DNA of 64,000 nucleotides from Ehretia macrophylla (GCA_037974665.1 CM075778.1:7057001-7121000), one strand, 5' to 3'; counted from the stretch's first letter, positions 21,646-34,019 are shown. The notes: generated from the sequence alone by a model not told the origin. Program-made: numbers and translations.

Positions 21646-23289
21646 AAGAGAGAAAAAAATATTACCATCAGAGAAATAAGGTTTCATTACCATAATTATC
21701 AAAAAATTGCTCCTCAAACAAGATACATGTTATACTGACTAGAAAATAAACGGTGTAAATTAATGAGAATAAACTTTTTTAATTTAATCAAGAAATGTGT
21801 TCCATCAAACTCGAAAGGTAGATTTTCTTTCTTGCACTAAACATCTATTCGTCCTAGTTGCATGACTTTCTCCGATCTTGACAATAGGCGCTCTTCATAT
21901 CACTTTCACACGTTTAGGTTAAGGGTTGGGATTTGGATTATCCAATAATGTTATGAGAAGATTTAATGAGTATATAGGGATCAAAATATAGCCTCAACAT
22001 AGGTTTCATTTTTCAGATAGTGGGTGAAGTTTGAATGAACTTGAATTCAAATATTAATAAACCCAACTTGAATCACAAGTTAGCAGATCCTTATAAATAA
22101 TATTCTTCCATTAGTCATTCCTAGAAGAAACCCTAATCACATATAGATGTTGGGTTCTTCTTCTATGTGGCATGTATCAAATTTGTCACATACACATAGA
22201 CAAAAAGTGATTCAATTAATTGACAAATGTTAACCAATTATCATAAGTGGAGACATCATACTAATTTATTTAAAACTCTGTAAGGCCAAATTAGTAAAAA
22301 GAGAAATTTTAGACATTCTGATATAACATATCTGTACGATACAAACTAATGTGGATTGGTTTTATGAAATAACAACTTAATATTTGGCTGTGGCAGATTT
22401 GCCACATACCTCATAAAAGAATTTTCCATAGATGTTATCTCTTCTACTCGTTTAACATCATCTAGCTAGCCTACTAATACTACCCTTATGTATTATCTTC
22501 TTTTGGATATTGCAAGTTGTTAGTGAGCTACCTAAAAAAGAAATGGATCCTAGGGTTCTGATCCCAGAATTTTAACTATAAATTCGAGGGTCTACAATTA
22601 GATTTAAATCTTTACTATTGATTAATTAGAAGGTGATAAAATCATGAGGATAAAAGAATATTATCATCTCATAAAAATGACCATCACTTTACTATTATTG
22701 AATCAAACAATTAACAACCTAAATTTTTTAAATTTTTTCATAACGTTACACGAGCATCTTTCGCCCAATCATTTTAATTGCATGAAAAAAGCGTGGCCAG
22801 TTCCTTTTCTCTTTAGTTTGTTGAAGAAAAGAAAACAACCTTCCACTATTTAATGCCATTAATTATACTTGTGCAATGTCATGGTCGGGATGGTTCGATT
22901 CTGATCACGTCAGGTAAAGGGCCTTGAGACCTGAAAACCACATGCTCTAAAGTTATAAATCTTTGAGAGGTCACCATTACTTGTATGGACAATGGGGTTT
23001 TAAGACTACTTGAATGGGTAGCTGAACCATCATCCTTTGGTTCTCATGAGTTGATTTATCAAAGTTTGGTTTTGCTAATTAATGTGTAACGTATTCTACA
23101 ATGGTACCATGGCCCTCTAATTAAGTTGCCCTAACTTGTACCTCATTCTACATTCTTGAATAGAAGACTAATTAATTTTTTGAATTAAAAATACATAGTT
23201 ATAAAAAGAATTTTATAATAATTGGTAGCTGCAACTCTTACCGGTCATAAGCTTAAGTTGCATTGGCATCTGGCTTCAGAAGTCGATTA
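21646..23289. other. Intergenic DNA, nothing recognised
   Basis: No supported gene. Open frames near 21544-21738, 22644-22853 and 23222-23416 lack any domain. Confidence 0.45.
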
Positions 23290-23826
23290 TGAAGCCAACT
23301 CCAATTGTCTCCTTATTTATTTATTTATTTATTTACCTATAATAGAGAGCCAAATAGATAATCCCCTATTTCTAGGAGTCTCCTATTTCAGTTTTACCTT
23401 GACACAACACTCTTAGGACTCTATAATTCAATTTCACTTCAATAGCACTCCTTACACGGACAAAAAACAAAGAGTCACTCTATGGCTCCCTAATCTATGA
23501 TGGGCCAACGCCAACTGACTTCATATTTTCTTCTCTATAATATAGACCCAAATAAATGACTCTTTATTTGTAGGACTCTTCATTTCAGTTTTATTTTAAG
23601 ATCAATTCCTATTTTTAGCCACTTCTTATTTTTGAAACTCCTTATACTCAAAAAATACCTATATTTGTTGAGCCCTAAGGGGCTCTCAATTTTAGAGTGT
23701 CCCTGATAAGGAGGCTATCGGAGAGAATTTTAAGGATTTGGCTCATTAAAATGGCTAAAGAGCTATTACAAAAAGCTCGTTGGAAATAACTTAATTTATT
23801 TTAAAGAGACTGTTGGAGTTGGTCTA
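23290..23826. mobile_element. MITE with ccaactccaac ends, ~535 bp
   Basis: The left end gaagccaactccaattgtctc is mirrored by the inverse of the right end, gaccaactccaacagtctc. The interior has no coding region. A half-element of the same family is seen at about 55593-55800. Confidence 0.65.
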
Positions 23827-25334
23827 ATAATTTGAAGCGTTAAGTTATGATTTTCGGTTATCATACTTATATTTCAACATCTTTGCCGAATCGCAAAAGC
23901 CTTAATAGGAGTACAGGAGAAACCATATGTGAATGAAGAATAGGCAAACAACCAATAAGTGTCAAGTAGTTCTATTGGCTTTTTTATTTGGGGAAAGAAT
24001 AAATCAAGAAAGAACCAAAACCAGCTATACAAAGAATTCAACTAGCTAGTAGGTGGCTCATCATATCAACCAGCTCATTTGATTGTTGATTCGTGATTGG
24101 CCAAGGGCGTTATATCTAGGTCCATTTAATCATTCACAAATGCTACTTGATAGTTACGACATAACACTACGAGAAAAACCACACTCGATTTAATTTAGAG
24201 GATGGATGATTGATAATTAGAATATAATGTTATGAGATAGAACATGGCGAAATTCCAAAATTTCTAAAAATGGCTATAAAAAATCCCAAAAAATGTGCAT
24301 CAAATTCCTAAAGATGTGTAGCATCTTAACCTCATTTTCTTTCTTGAGTGAAAATGCCTTGTAAGTCTGATTTACCTGGAACCTTATCACCTTAATCTCT
24401 ATACTCGCCCTAAGAGGAAATATAAACCGTTTACCATGACTTTCAAAATGGAAATCTCATGCCCTTCTTACTACTTTTTTGAGCTAAGATAAAGAATCGG
24501 TGCACGAAATTTTCGATATGCACAACAATAATGAGTCCAATTCTTCTCCAAAATAATAGTGAAAATCTGATCTTCTTTACATGAACAAAATAGAATATCA
24601 AGCTAAAGCCATAGTACAATCTGTTCCAATCCCTTTTAGGTTCGGATGGAATTTATCGTGTATTTGAGAATTATTTGTTACAAATGAACTTTTTTTAGGT
24701 TACATCCTAAAACTAATTGTACTAGCTAGGATGAATAACTTAAGATATTAATTGACATAGTATAAGGAACAACAAATTTGCATACTAAAATTAAAGCTTG
24801 AAACATGCTTGGCTCGCTCATGGATAGATATCATTGGACCAATGCCCAACTCTGATCTCAAAATTAGTTAATATTAAAAGGAGTAATTCAAGATCTTATA
24901 TACGGGTCTTGATATCCTGTTTTATCCATATAACACTATTGAATTCTTCAACAAACTACTCCTTAATTTTAGTAAGCTAGATACAATAATGCTGGTCAGC
25001 AATGGCTTACTTTATTCAGAGAATTATTGTATAATAAAAATCTACACCAGGATCATTTCAGAACATCAAAGGCAATTTGCACTGTGATTCAACTAACTCA
25101 CCAAGAAAGGTAAATGTAACACCCAGTGTAAAAGATATATATTTAGTTTATAATAATTTAGATTCTTAATTATTATCGCTACACAGATTAAGCATTTTGG
25201 ACAATTAACTAAACTTAATGTGTTGATTGACTAATAGTTGAACTTGAATCAATATAACATGATAAATTTTGTTAAAAATGGTGAACGTTTTTTAACGTTC
25301 ACCTAATATAGATGGGTCCCTCCAACGCGTGGAC
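23827..25334. other. Intergenic DNA
   Basis: No gene recognised. A perfect hairpin (gtgaacgtt, four-base loop, aacgttcac) lies at 25281-25302. tgtaacaccc near 25116 looks like the start of a gypsy LTR but no LTR body follows. Confidence 0.4.
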
Positions 25335-25559
25335 TCACACAATAAGTATGGAGGTGGGACCACGATCGTTTTCAAGATAAACCCATGACAGGAAATGTAG
25401 GACGGTAGGAAGTATATTGTAGCAAATCAATGTGTTTATCTGATTCAGTTCTGCCAATTGAATTTCTTGGTGTTGTTTCAGTTCTTCCGCCGTAACCGGG
25501 AATTTGTCCATTTGGTAGGTGGTTTTCGCAATGCACCCTTCCGCCTGATTGAGTACCAA
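25335..25559 (-). pseudogene. Unrecognised coding-like fragment
   Basis: A 74-residue open frame on the - strand. Its first 40 residues (including KTTYQMDKFPVTAEELKQHQ) have a composition typical of real protein, whereas the end does not. I do not recognise the protein. It could be one exon or a captured or retro-copied gene fragment. An acceptor-like ttcttaaaag lies just upstream on that strand near 25565-25575. A perfect hairpin sits about 35-55 bases downstream of its stop. No function is proposed. Confidence 0.3.
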
Positions 25560-25677
25560 AGCTTTTAAGAAACAAGTACAACATTGACAATTTGACGTAT
25601 TCTTTTCTTTTCTTTCTATTTTTTTTTTTTTATTATTATTATGATAGACAACATCTTTTGTTTAGGTTCACACTAGC

Positions 25678-25874
25678 CAAGAGCGAAGTTAAGAATTTAA
25701 TATTAAGGGAATAAAATATTTTTTTAGTGATATTATATAAATTTTTTTTAGAAAAAAATAGGGAGACTTATAAATTTTTTTAACGATATTATATAAATAT
25801 TTTTTACAAAATTAAAAACCTCGCGGGGACTAGGGGTCGGGGCCCCTGTCGGTTCCCCCTTAGTTCTGCCCCTG
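25678..25874. mobile_element. Short hAT MITE relative, ~197 bp
   Basis: The left end caagagcgaagttaag pairs loosely with the inverse of the right end, caggggcagaactaag. The flanking 8-mers acactagc and acaccaag share five of eight bases. It lies 59 bases before a better preserved member of the same end type. Confidence 0.5.
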
Positions 25875-25933
25875 ACACCAAGATTTAAATTTTAGGACAT
25901 GTAATTTTGTCTGAAAAAGACATGATCCGAATT

Positions 25934-26292
25934 CAAGGGCGGAGGCACGTAAGGATCAGTGGGGGCTGCAACCCCCATTGATCTATAAAAATGTTAAAAT
26001 TTCTATATATATATTTTTTTAAAATTAGATATTTATGTATTTTTAATTTAAAAAAATTAATTAGCCCTCACTAAAAAATAAAAGTACTCGTATAGTTCAA
26101 AAATTACAGATTTTAGCCCCCACTGGCCCATAAAAAGGTTAAAATTTCTATGTATTTTTTTTAAAAAAATTTAGATTTCCATGTATTTTTAGTTAAAAAA
26201 ATTAATTAGCCCCCACTGAAAAAAAAGTACTTGTATAATTCAAAAATTATGAATTTTAGCCCCCATAATAAGAATTCGTAGTTCCGCCCTTG
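25934..26292. mobile_element. hAT MITE of the c(a)agggcgg-end family, 359 bp
   Basis: A perfect 8-bp target duplication tccgaatt flanks it (25926-25933, 26293-26300). The ends caagggcggaggcacg and caagggcggaactacg (right end inverted) match well. The interior is two direct copies of a ~135-bp block, each ending in a ttagcccccact-like stretch. There is no coding region. Confidence 0.9.
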
Positions 26293-26300
26293 TCCGAATT

Positions 26301-27495
26301 AGTATCACACAAGACTTATCAAGATTAACACAAAAAAAAATTATTTCTTGACAAATTCAAACTTAAAATGTAAGCAAGTATTTCATATGTTGTATATGAT
26401 TAGTAAAGTACCTTAAAAAACTAGGCCACCCTCGCACTTCCCTTATTTTTGTTAAAAAGGTGTGTATTTTTCTTATGTAATCTTAATTTGAAAAATTAAT
26501 TTAATTTTTAGTATAAAATTTTTTTTCATAATAAATGTCAAATTACATATTTTAGTCCCTACTAAACTACAATACTTGATTGCCCGTAAATGGATTAGCT
26601 CATAACATCAACAGTTGCGGGCTGTTGATTTTAGTTATAATTAAATGATATGTAAAATTCATAATTATTAATTACATCTCATTTTTAATATTATAATATT
26701 ATAAAAGTATTTTACTATCCGTACTACCCATTAGTATAGTGATCTTTGCATGCACGTTGCCCATTTCACAGCAAATGCTCCTCTGACACGTGTTAAATTT
26801 GGTAAGACGTAATTATCAAAGGCCAAGCTTTGTGCAGTCTTTTCAGCCCATTCTCCATGTTTATGCTGGCTTAAGAAATGGCTATGTGGCCTATGCCACA
26901 CCACAAAACAGTCGTTTGGGAGAAATTAGGGGTGGAGTCAAAAGTTTTTTTATTAAGAATTAAAATTATATAATTAAATATTTATATATAAATATTTTTT
27001 TTAATGAAAGTTGAATTAATTTTTTAATTTAAAAATATTTTAAAAATATATATATTTTTATAAAATTTGAATTAAATAGAAATTATAACTTTACAATCTT
27101 AAGAGTGATTCCGCTACGAGTATAGAAAATAAGGTTTTCCTTATAAAACCGTACGTGAGCACTTGTCCCACCTAATAAATGTGTAACTTTCATCACGATA
27201 CTTCTTCACAAATATGATAATTCTCATCAATATATGGAAAGCGACCTATTATGTAGCTGCAAGTCATCATGTTTAATAAATGCTTTACACCTTTTTGGTG
27301 AATTCAATGGGCATGTTGGAACGTTATTATAATAGTATGAACGATATTTTACGATTGTAAAATTATTATTACAATTATAAATAAATAATGTGAATAATTT
27401 AATTTATAATTATTAAATTTTACTCATGATATTATTATATTATGAGATGATACTCACTCAGATTCAATTATCCATACAAAATTAGGATATGTTTA
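26301..27495. other. Intergenic DNA with a possible small MITE
   Basis: A possible short element at about 26928-27117 has loosely inverted ends (taggggtggagtca; inverse cgtagcggaatca). The block 27215-27300 is repeated at 41855-41940 on the far side of the retroelement nest. No gene seen. Confidence 0.35.
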
Positions 27496-28701
27496 TGTTG
27501 TCCCTTGATTAAACCTAAGAGGGAGGAGTTTGGGGGGGGAGGGGTGAATTAAGTTATATAGGTAATAATACTACTTTTTTGATTAGATAATATACTAACA
27601 ATGATTTATCAAAAATAATCTTAAATAGATATGCACTCTAGCAATACGAAATGTGAGTGAGACAATTTATCAAACACTTTGTGTGCAGAAAATAATGCAA
27701 AGAGAGAGTTGAGAGAAAGAGATTGCAAATCGCGATTTTAGCGTGATTCGGTCCCCGCCTAAGTCCACGACCCAAGCTCCTCATTTAGGATTTCAACAAT
27801 CTTCACTATGGTGACTCTTCAAATGTTGGTGAGTCCACAAACCAACTACAATAGTAGTTCAAGCATTTACAATAGAAAAAAATTCTTCTCAATACAAAGC
27901 TTTAACTTCAACATATTTGACAAAGAAATTCTTCTTTTCAAAGTGTTTAATTCTCTCTTTTGATGAGTGTTTGAGATTCACAATAAAAGCCCTCTTTTAA
28001 GGTAGATGAATACAATGAATGTTTCTCTCTCAACAATGCTTATAATTTCTTAGTCAAGTATAGCTCAATGATGATTCAAAGATTAAAATGATGAAAGAAC
28101 TCAAGAGTAATTGCTTTGAATCAATGTCTTAAGATTTTTCAGTTGAGAGAGATTAATAGAGCTGAAAAAATGGTGTAATTAATGCTCCCAACGTTCACAA
28201 ATGACTATATTTTGAATCAGTATTTTGGCCCGATCAGTCGACCAGTCGAAATACCCTCGTCCGGTGGACAGGTCTCGGGCGGACGACCCTTTGGCCACCG
28301 GTCGACCGGTTGCCATGGGATCGTCCGGTGGAACCAAAACTATCACGGTTGGGTTTTAAAAGGTGTTTCTTTTGAACACTTTTTGTAAAATATTTTTCAA
28401 ATATTTCAAAACAATATTTAAAAATCATTGTTAAGCATATACCATTTGCAAGACCCAAAACCCTAGTCAAGTCCCAATCGATACCCCTTATGACTTCTGT
28501 CTCCATCCTTATAACTCCATCTTCATTCTTCAAATCTTCTCCTTGAGTTGATTGATGTTCTTCTTCCTTCTTTAGCTTGATGATCTTGGAATCGGAGTCA
28601 ATCTTGATTCAACTTTGCTTATGCACACTTAACAAACTCATTAAACACATTTATTGTTTGTAATCATCAAAATCAAGATTTAAAAATCCCTCAGGCTAAC
28701 A
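27496..28701 (-). repeat. 3' LTR of the Sirevirus fossil
   Basis: 1206 bp, TGTTGTCCC to GGCTAACA in + strand reading. It contains a GC-rich island near 28230-28330 with the palindrome accggtcgaccggt and accctcgtccgg. Confidence 0.9.
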
Positions 28702-29309
28702 ATCTCCCCCTTTTTGATGATGACAAAACTTATCCCAAATAATAATAATGTACGCATAAATGAGTTTTAGAGAGATAGTGCATGTTGAGTTTGCTTGAAC
28801 CTAAGATATAAGTTTGTTCAAAACTCCCCCTCAACTTGTGCATATGTGAACTTCTTACTCCCCCTTAATATATGAGTTCTTTTAAGTTCAAGTTTAATAC
28901 ATGTTTTAAGTTCTTTTAGGTTCAAGTTTAACACATGTTTCATGCTAGCTTTTATATATTTAGGGTGAACTGCACCAAACCCCCCTGTAGTTAGGTAAAA
29001 GTGCATCGTTGCCTCCTGTGTTTTAAAAACTAGCATAAGTAGTCCCTGTGTTTTTGTGAAAGTGCAGACGTGCCCTCTCCATCTATTTTCCGTCAAAAAT
29101 GCTAACAGAATTTGTAAAAAGACGTAAATACACTTAATTTTTTTTTTCATTTCTCTCTTTTATCCTTTTCTCTTTTGTTTAAACTAAAAAAAGAAAAGAA
29201 AAAGAAATATATGTATATGTTCAAAATCTTTCTGAGCTATGCTGCTCCTGATGCTTTCTCCGTATCTGTCTTTTTCTTTTTCTTTTGCTATGCTGCTCTT
29301 GATGCGTTC

Positions 29310-29480
29310 TTGTTTGGGATCAACTCAGCCGTCGGTTACCTTCTGATGCTGGCCATCATGTCCTTTAATGGTGGAGTTTTTATAGCCATTGTTGTTGGTC
29401 TTGGTGTTAGGTACTTTCTTTTCAAGAGTGGTGACAATGTTGTTGTTGTTGTTGATAGTCCTTGTGCTTGTGCTTGATGA
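29310..29480 (+). pseudogene. COPT5: Captured C-terminal fragment of a COPT5-type copper transporter
   Basis: The 55 codons reading [32 protein letters not shown] and ending CACA-stop match the last two membrane helices and tail of plant COPT5, a CTR-family Cu(I) transporter of the vacuole/prevacuole membrane. Helix 2 keeps the family's MxxxM motif (MLAIM). The GxxxG packing motif of helix 3 is altered, with arginine at its second glycine, and a valine run from a tgttgt repeat replaces part of the tail. The methionine-rich N-terminus and helix 1 are absent. The frame runs upstream to an ATG at 29175 through a duplicated YAA.DAF segment of no clear origin. It lies inside Mutator-like termini, so it is a transposon-captured fragment. 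I recall the COPT5 sequence from memory; no search was run. Confidence 0.8.
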
Positions 29481-29801
29481 CGAACATATACTTTTTTTAA
29501 AAAAAAAATTATTTTTTTGTGTCTTACCCATATATAATATTGTATGGATCTTGTAAAAGATTTGCTTTTATTTTATGATTTTAATGAGTTTCTTTGTTTG
29601 TGTTGAGATTTGTGTTTAACATTTCTGGACCTATGGTGACAAATTATGTTTATATATTATGTTGATGATTTTTTTTTCCTTTTTTGTTTCTAATGTGGTT
29701 TGAATTATATGTTTATCTCATTTTTCTATGTTGTTTTTAGCTTCAGATTTACAGATCTGAAGTTATATTTGCAATGTAATTCATATTTACCAAGGGCTGG
29801 T

Positions 29802-32800
29802 TGTGAGGCCCGACCTCGATTTGCATGCGATACCTCGTTTCGTGTGCCCTAATCTAGATTTGCGTGCCTTGACCTAGGTTTAAGAGTCATGTTTCGTTTT
29901 GTATTCCTTGCATTGAATTACGTGCATACATTTAAGGTTGCGTGCATTTATTTGGAAAACGTGCATTCATCTCGTAGTTCGTGCCTTACCTCGTAGTGCG
30001 TGCCCTAAATCTAAGAAAGTGTGCCCGCACGCTAATCAAGAAAGCATCTTACACGAAGCGCTAGATCATTAATGAATCCTACAAACTCTACTAACTAATA
30101 TTAAAATGTTAATTCAACTCACTAGAAGACGAAATCTCACAAAAAGATAGACATTCTTATTTTTTATTCTTTTGCATATTCCAAGCACACAATAAAATAA
30201 TACTCAAAACATGACAAAAATTCAGAATTTTGCAAGCCTTGGCCGACCACCTCTTGCATTTGAACTAGCATTGCATAATTTAAAAACACACCTAGACATT
30301 CTATGACAATCTCATGACACAAAGCATAAAAAAATGACTCAAAACTCTACCCAATGCACCAAAATCTCGACACACTCAATTGACCATGCTAGACAATTCA
30401 AATTATGCTCTTGAAGACACAAAAAATCAGAATTTTACAAGCTCAAGGCCGACCAAATGCTTAAGTTTTTCATTCTTTCTCACATTCTCTCTTTCTCTCA
30501 TTCACTCTCTCATTTCTTCTCTCTCTCTCTCGACCTTGGCTGCAAACTCACTCTCCATAGATTAAGCTCATCATACTAAGGTTCTTCAAGATATACAAGA
30601 TACTAAGGAACTCGACCAAGCAAGCTAGAATGCAAAAAGACATACATGCAAGCTCATAGAGCCTTCACTTCGGCTTAGGTATGTTTGATAGCTCCTATTT
30701 CATTTCTTTTTGTTCTAGCCACTTGCACATACTAAGAACATGGTTACTAAGCTAGGAATTAGAGAATCTCAAGTTATCTCTTAGCCAAGCAAGGAGAAAA
30801 GTCGATCTTGTGCATCTTCATTATTGTCTTGCTAAGGTGAGGGCTAAAACTCTTTTGAAAAGCTTTCAAAAACCACATGCATGCCTTTAAATGTCTATTT
30901 TTACCTTCTGTACTTGTGATATATGTGTGTACATGAGCTTTTGTAAACATACATGGCAAGATATTTGGCTAGAATGTGAAGATATGTGAAATCGCGTAAA
31001 TGGTAGCTTTCTGTTTTGTTGGAGCGAAGTGAATTTGACCAGGTAAATAATGTTGAAAATGCGTGAAAATTGGTAGATGACTAGTTTTGCTAGTTCTGAG
31101 AATTTTTCATAGAAATAGGACAAAGCCAATTTTGACTTTAAGGTCTCCAAAATGGCAAAACATCGAAAGGTGTCCAAATTTGAAAAATCTGGGAAAATGG
31201 AGCAGGTTTTGGCAGATTCACTGTCTTTGTAGAACAAACCAGTTTTGACTTAGTGAATAATATCCAAAATGTATGAAATTTGGTATGCTGATATAGTTTT
31301 CAGTTCTGGACATTTTTGTCAGAAATAGACTAAGGCTAATCTGACCTTAAGGCCCTCAAAAATGATAAGTATTGAAATGTATGCAAATCTGGACAGTTTT
31401 GCGTAGTTTCACGGTTTTGGCTATAACTCTTGAATCCAAACTCCAAATGATGCAAGGTTTGTTTCTGGATTTATTTCACTCCTTAAGCTTTAATTTGACA
31501 TTTTGTTCACTGGAATTGGAGATTGTTTTCTTGTCTCAATGATTGTGAGAAAACAGACCATTGCAGTGAGATTTTTATCTAGTGATATGCTTTGAAAATT
31601 ATTGTAACTTCTCTTGTTGTATTAAGTGCTTGGGATTGTGGCACTTGGATGTTGTGTGGACTGTTTTGAATGCTTGAGGGTGTTTTAATTAATTGATGCA
31701 TGACTTGAGTTTAATTACGTGACAACTTGGGGCTTAATCGCACGGGTGAGCATGAATTAAAACCCTAATGACTAGAAAAACTCGCTAAGTGTTGATCCTA
31801 TGGATATCGTGTTTAATTATATGATTAGTAGGCTGCCCGTAGTTGCCCTTATATCCCTAAATGTGATTCCGATGATTACATGTTGACAAGTAGGTCTTTC
31901 TTGCACCCGGTCCCACGTAGATGTCGTTGCATGTTGTATAACCTTATTATTTGATTACGTGAACTTCGAAATGAGTTATATGACTTGATTTACATGTGTT
32001 ACATGGCTGCCCGTTTAATATTCATATAACTCCTTGTGCTTTACAAGTGAAATTATCTGTCATATCGTGTCTCGCGTGTTTACTTGTCAATGTGCAATCT
32101 TATGACTGCTCGGAGGCAACCTACTTTATTGTCCTCCTAATGTGATATATTAAATGTCATAAATGTGCATTGCATACAAGGTTGCAACCTTTCATTCTGG
32201 CGTGGTAGTGTTTCACGCACACCGGGCGGCATCGGGCTTGCCGGTACAACCGTGACTACCATTGTCTAATTCCCTCTCTCGCTTGGGGGCTAGACTTCCT
32301 CGGAGAGTTGGGTCGTAGGATTTCGGGGTACATCCGGAGTACACCCATTTGGCGTGATAAGTGGATGATTTGAAGTCGGCCGCAACAACTGACACTGGAA
32401 ATGAACTGAGAGCGAAAGCTCACCGTATCATTTTCACTATGTGTATAAGTACTCTCGCTTGGTTCCTAGAGGACCTCGGGGAGGAAAGACGGGTAATTGT
32501 GTTCTTTTACTTTTATATTACATTATGAACTTACTTGTGATATATGTCATGCTTGCAAAAAGGGTTTTCATGAGTTGAACCGGAAAAAGAGTTTCAAAAC
32601 TTATTTCTCGTACACCATCGCTGAGTTCATAAGGACTCACCCTCTTTTATCATCTCAGGTGAAGAAGACCAGGAATAGGTACCCGAGGACAATATGCCTA
32701 TTGATGATTCCTTGGAATGATTGCTTGTCCTACGTGCCTTAATTGACTATGGTCATTTTGTGAACGATATGTTACTTGTTGTTGTATTGTAAATGACCCC

Positions 32801-33327
32801 CGTTATAATTTGGGGTCTAATTTTGGCTTGTACGGATCATAACTAGTTAGACACTCTTATGGTCATTTTTGCTATCGCTACTGGTTAGTATCTATCACAG
32901 ACTTATGAAGTATCAGGTAAAGGATTAAGTAAAATGAATCTATCCAATCTTAAGCAGGTACTCATTGGTAGGCTAAGATCAACAGGTACTTTTGTATCAA
33001 GGATTAACAAACAAACGAGACATAGTATCATGTTAGGTTGTTAATCAAACGAGACTTCGAGATAACTAGTAGGCGTTCCGATTGGTGATAAATAGTAATC
33101 TTAGTTGGAAACGAATTTGAGATTGAAAGTTTTGAGGCGTTTAAAAAATTAGGTCAAACTAAATAGCCCAATTACAACCGTTATGCTGCCGGTTTTTTCG
33201 GAGAATTTGTGGAGTTTAGGCTAAACGATAAGTGTTAAACCTTCATGAACGATTAAGTACGTGAAATGACTTGAATTTTTAGATTACTCCCTAGTCTAAC
33301 CTCTATAGGTCGGGTTGGGGCGTGACA
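29802..33327 (+). mobile_element. Gypsy-type solo LTR, 3.5 kb
   Basis: It starts tgtgaggcccgacctcg and ends ggttggggcgtgaca, the same end types as the chromovirus LTR at 56070-58491 (tgtaaaacccgg ... agggcgtgaca). It shares landmarks with that LTR in the same order: cgtgcattt blocks, a ct/ag-rich tract, ggcaacctacttt, ggttgcaacc, gacctcgg and tcgctgag. The flanking 5-mers ctggt and ttagt differ by two transitions, compatible with a worn target duplication. No primer site, gag or pol is present. An internal ~200-bp block is tandemly duplicated at about 31010-31420. Confidence 0.75.
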
Positions 33328-33359
33328 TTAGTGGGGTGAGGCTGGTTATGTGTGTATGT

Positions 33360-33388
33360 GGGGGTGGGGGTGGGGGTGGGGGTGGGGG
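33360..33388 (+). repeat. (GGGGGT)n run, candidate G-quadruplex
   Basis: Five runs of five guanines separated by single thymines, inside the right half of the Mutator-like element. It satisfies the usual four-run quadruplex pattern with one-base loops. Confidence 0.9.
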
Positions 33389-34019
33389 AAGCGTTGGTTG
33401 GGGAAAAAGACTATTTTTCATTTCCTTTTTGTTTTTATTTTTATTTTTTTGTGTTATTTTTTGAAAGGGTATTTATGTCCAATAATTTAATTATTTTGCC
33501 GACATGTGCATTAAAACATTCCTCATTTGCATTTGAAGCGTGTGCAGGTTAATCTTTGTCAGAATTAATGATTTTTTGGACAGCAGGGAGGTCCTATGCA
33601 CTTTCACAAAAATACAGGGACTACTTATGCTAATTTTTAAAATACAGGGGGTAACGATGCACTTTCACCTAACCACAGGGGGGTTTGGTGCAGTTCACCC
33701 GTATATTTATTGTATTATTTATACAAATTTTTCTCTCCCTCTTTTTGTCATTAGCAAAATAAAGAAAAGTAAGACAAGATATAACAATGTAAGCCAAAAG
33801 AACAAGTTTATGGAAGGAATTCAGAAAAAAATAAAAAATAAAAAATTGAACCAACGAAATAGGGTGCATGTCAAAGTAAAGCAAGAAAAAAAAATTATCC
33901 AAAGCCTAGAAAATACAGGAAAGGGAGGTTATCCTTTTCATCTCAAAGCAACGGGCTTAGTCCTTCAGAAACTTCTCATAAAGTTTTTCAAGCATTCGTC
34001 TTTATGCCCTTCATCTCGG

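Larger units (their letters stand above)
28963..33700 (+). mobile_element. Mutator-like element carrying a COPT5 gene fragment (Pack-MULE)
   Basis: The two ends are inverted repeats of about 105-110 bp at high identity, starting gggtgaactgcaccaaaccc, with weaker similarity further in. The flanking 9-mers atatattta (28954-28962) and gtatattta (33701-33709) differ at one base, fitting the 9-bp target duplication of Mutator-like elements. No transposase is seen. The left half carries the C-terminal coding end of a copper transporter plus what looks like its 3' UTR. A 3.5-kb solo LTR (29802-33327) was inserted later. Without it the element is about 1.2 kb, a usual Pack-MULE size. Confidence 0.85.

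Noticed and set aside
25116-25334. Gypsy LTR start suggested by tgtaacaccc
   Set aside because: No LTR body, end or flanking repeat follows.
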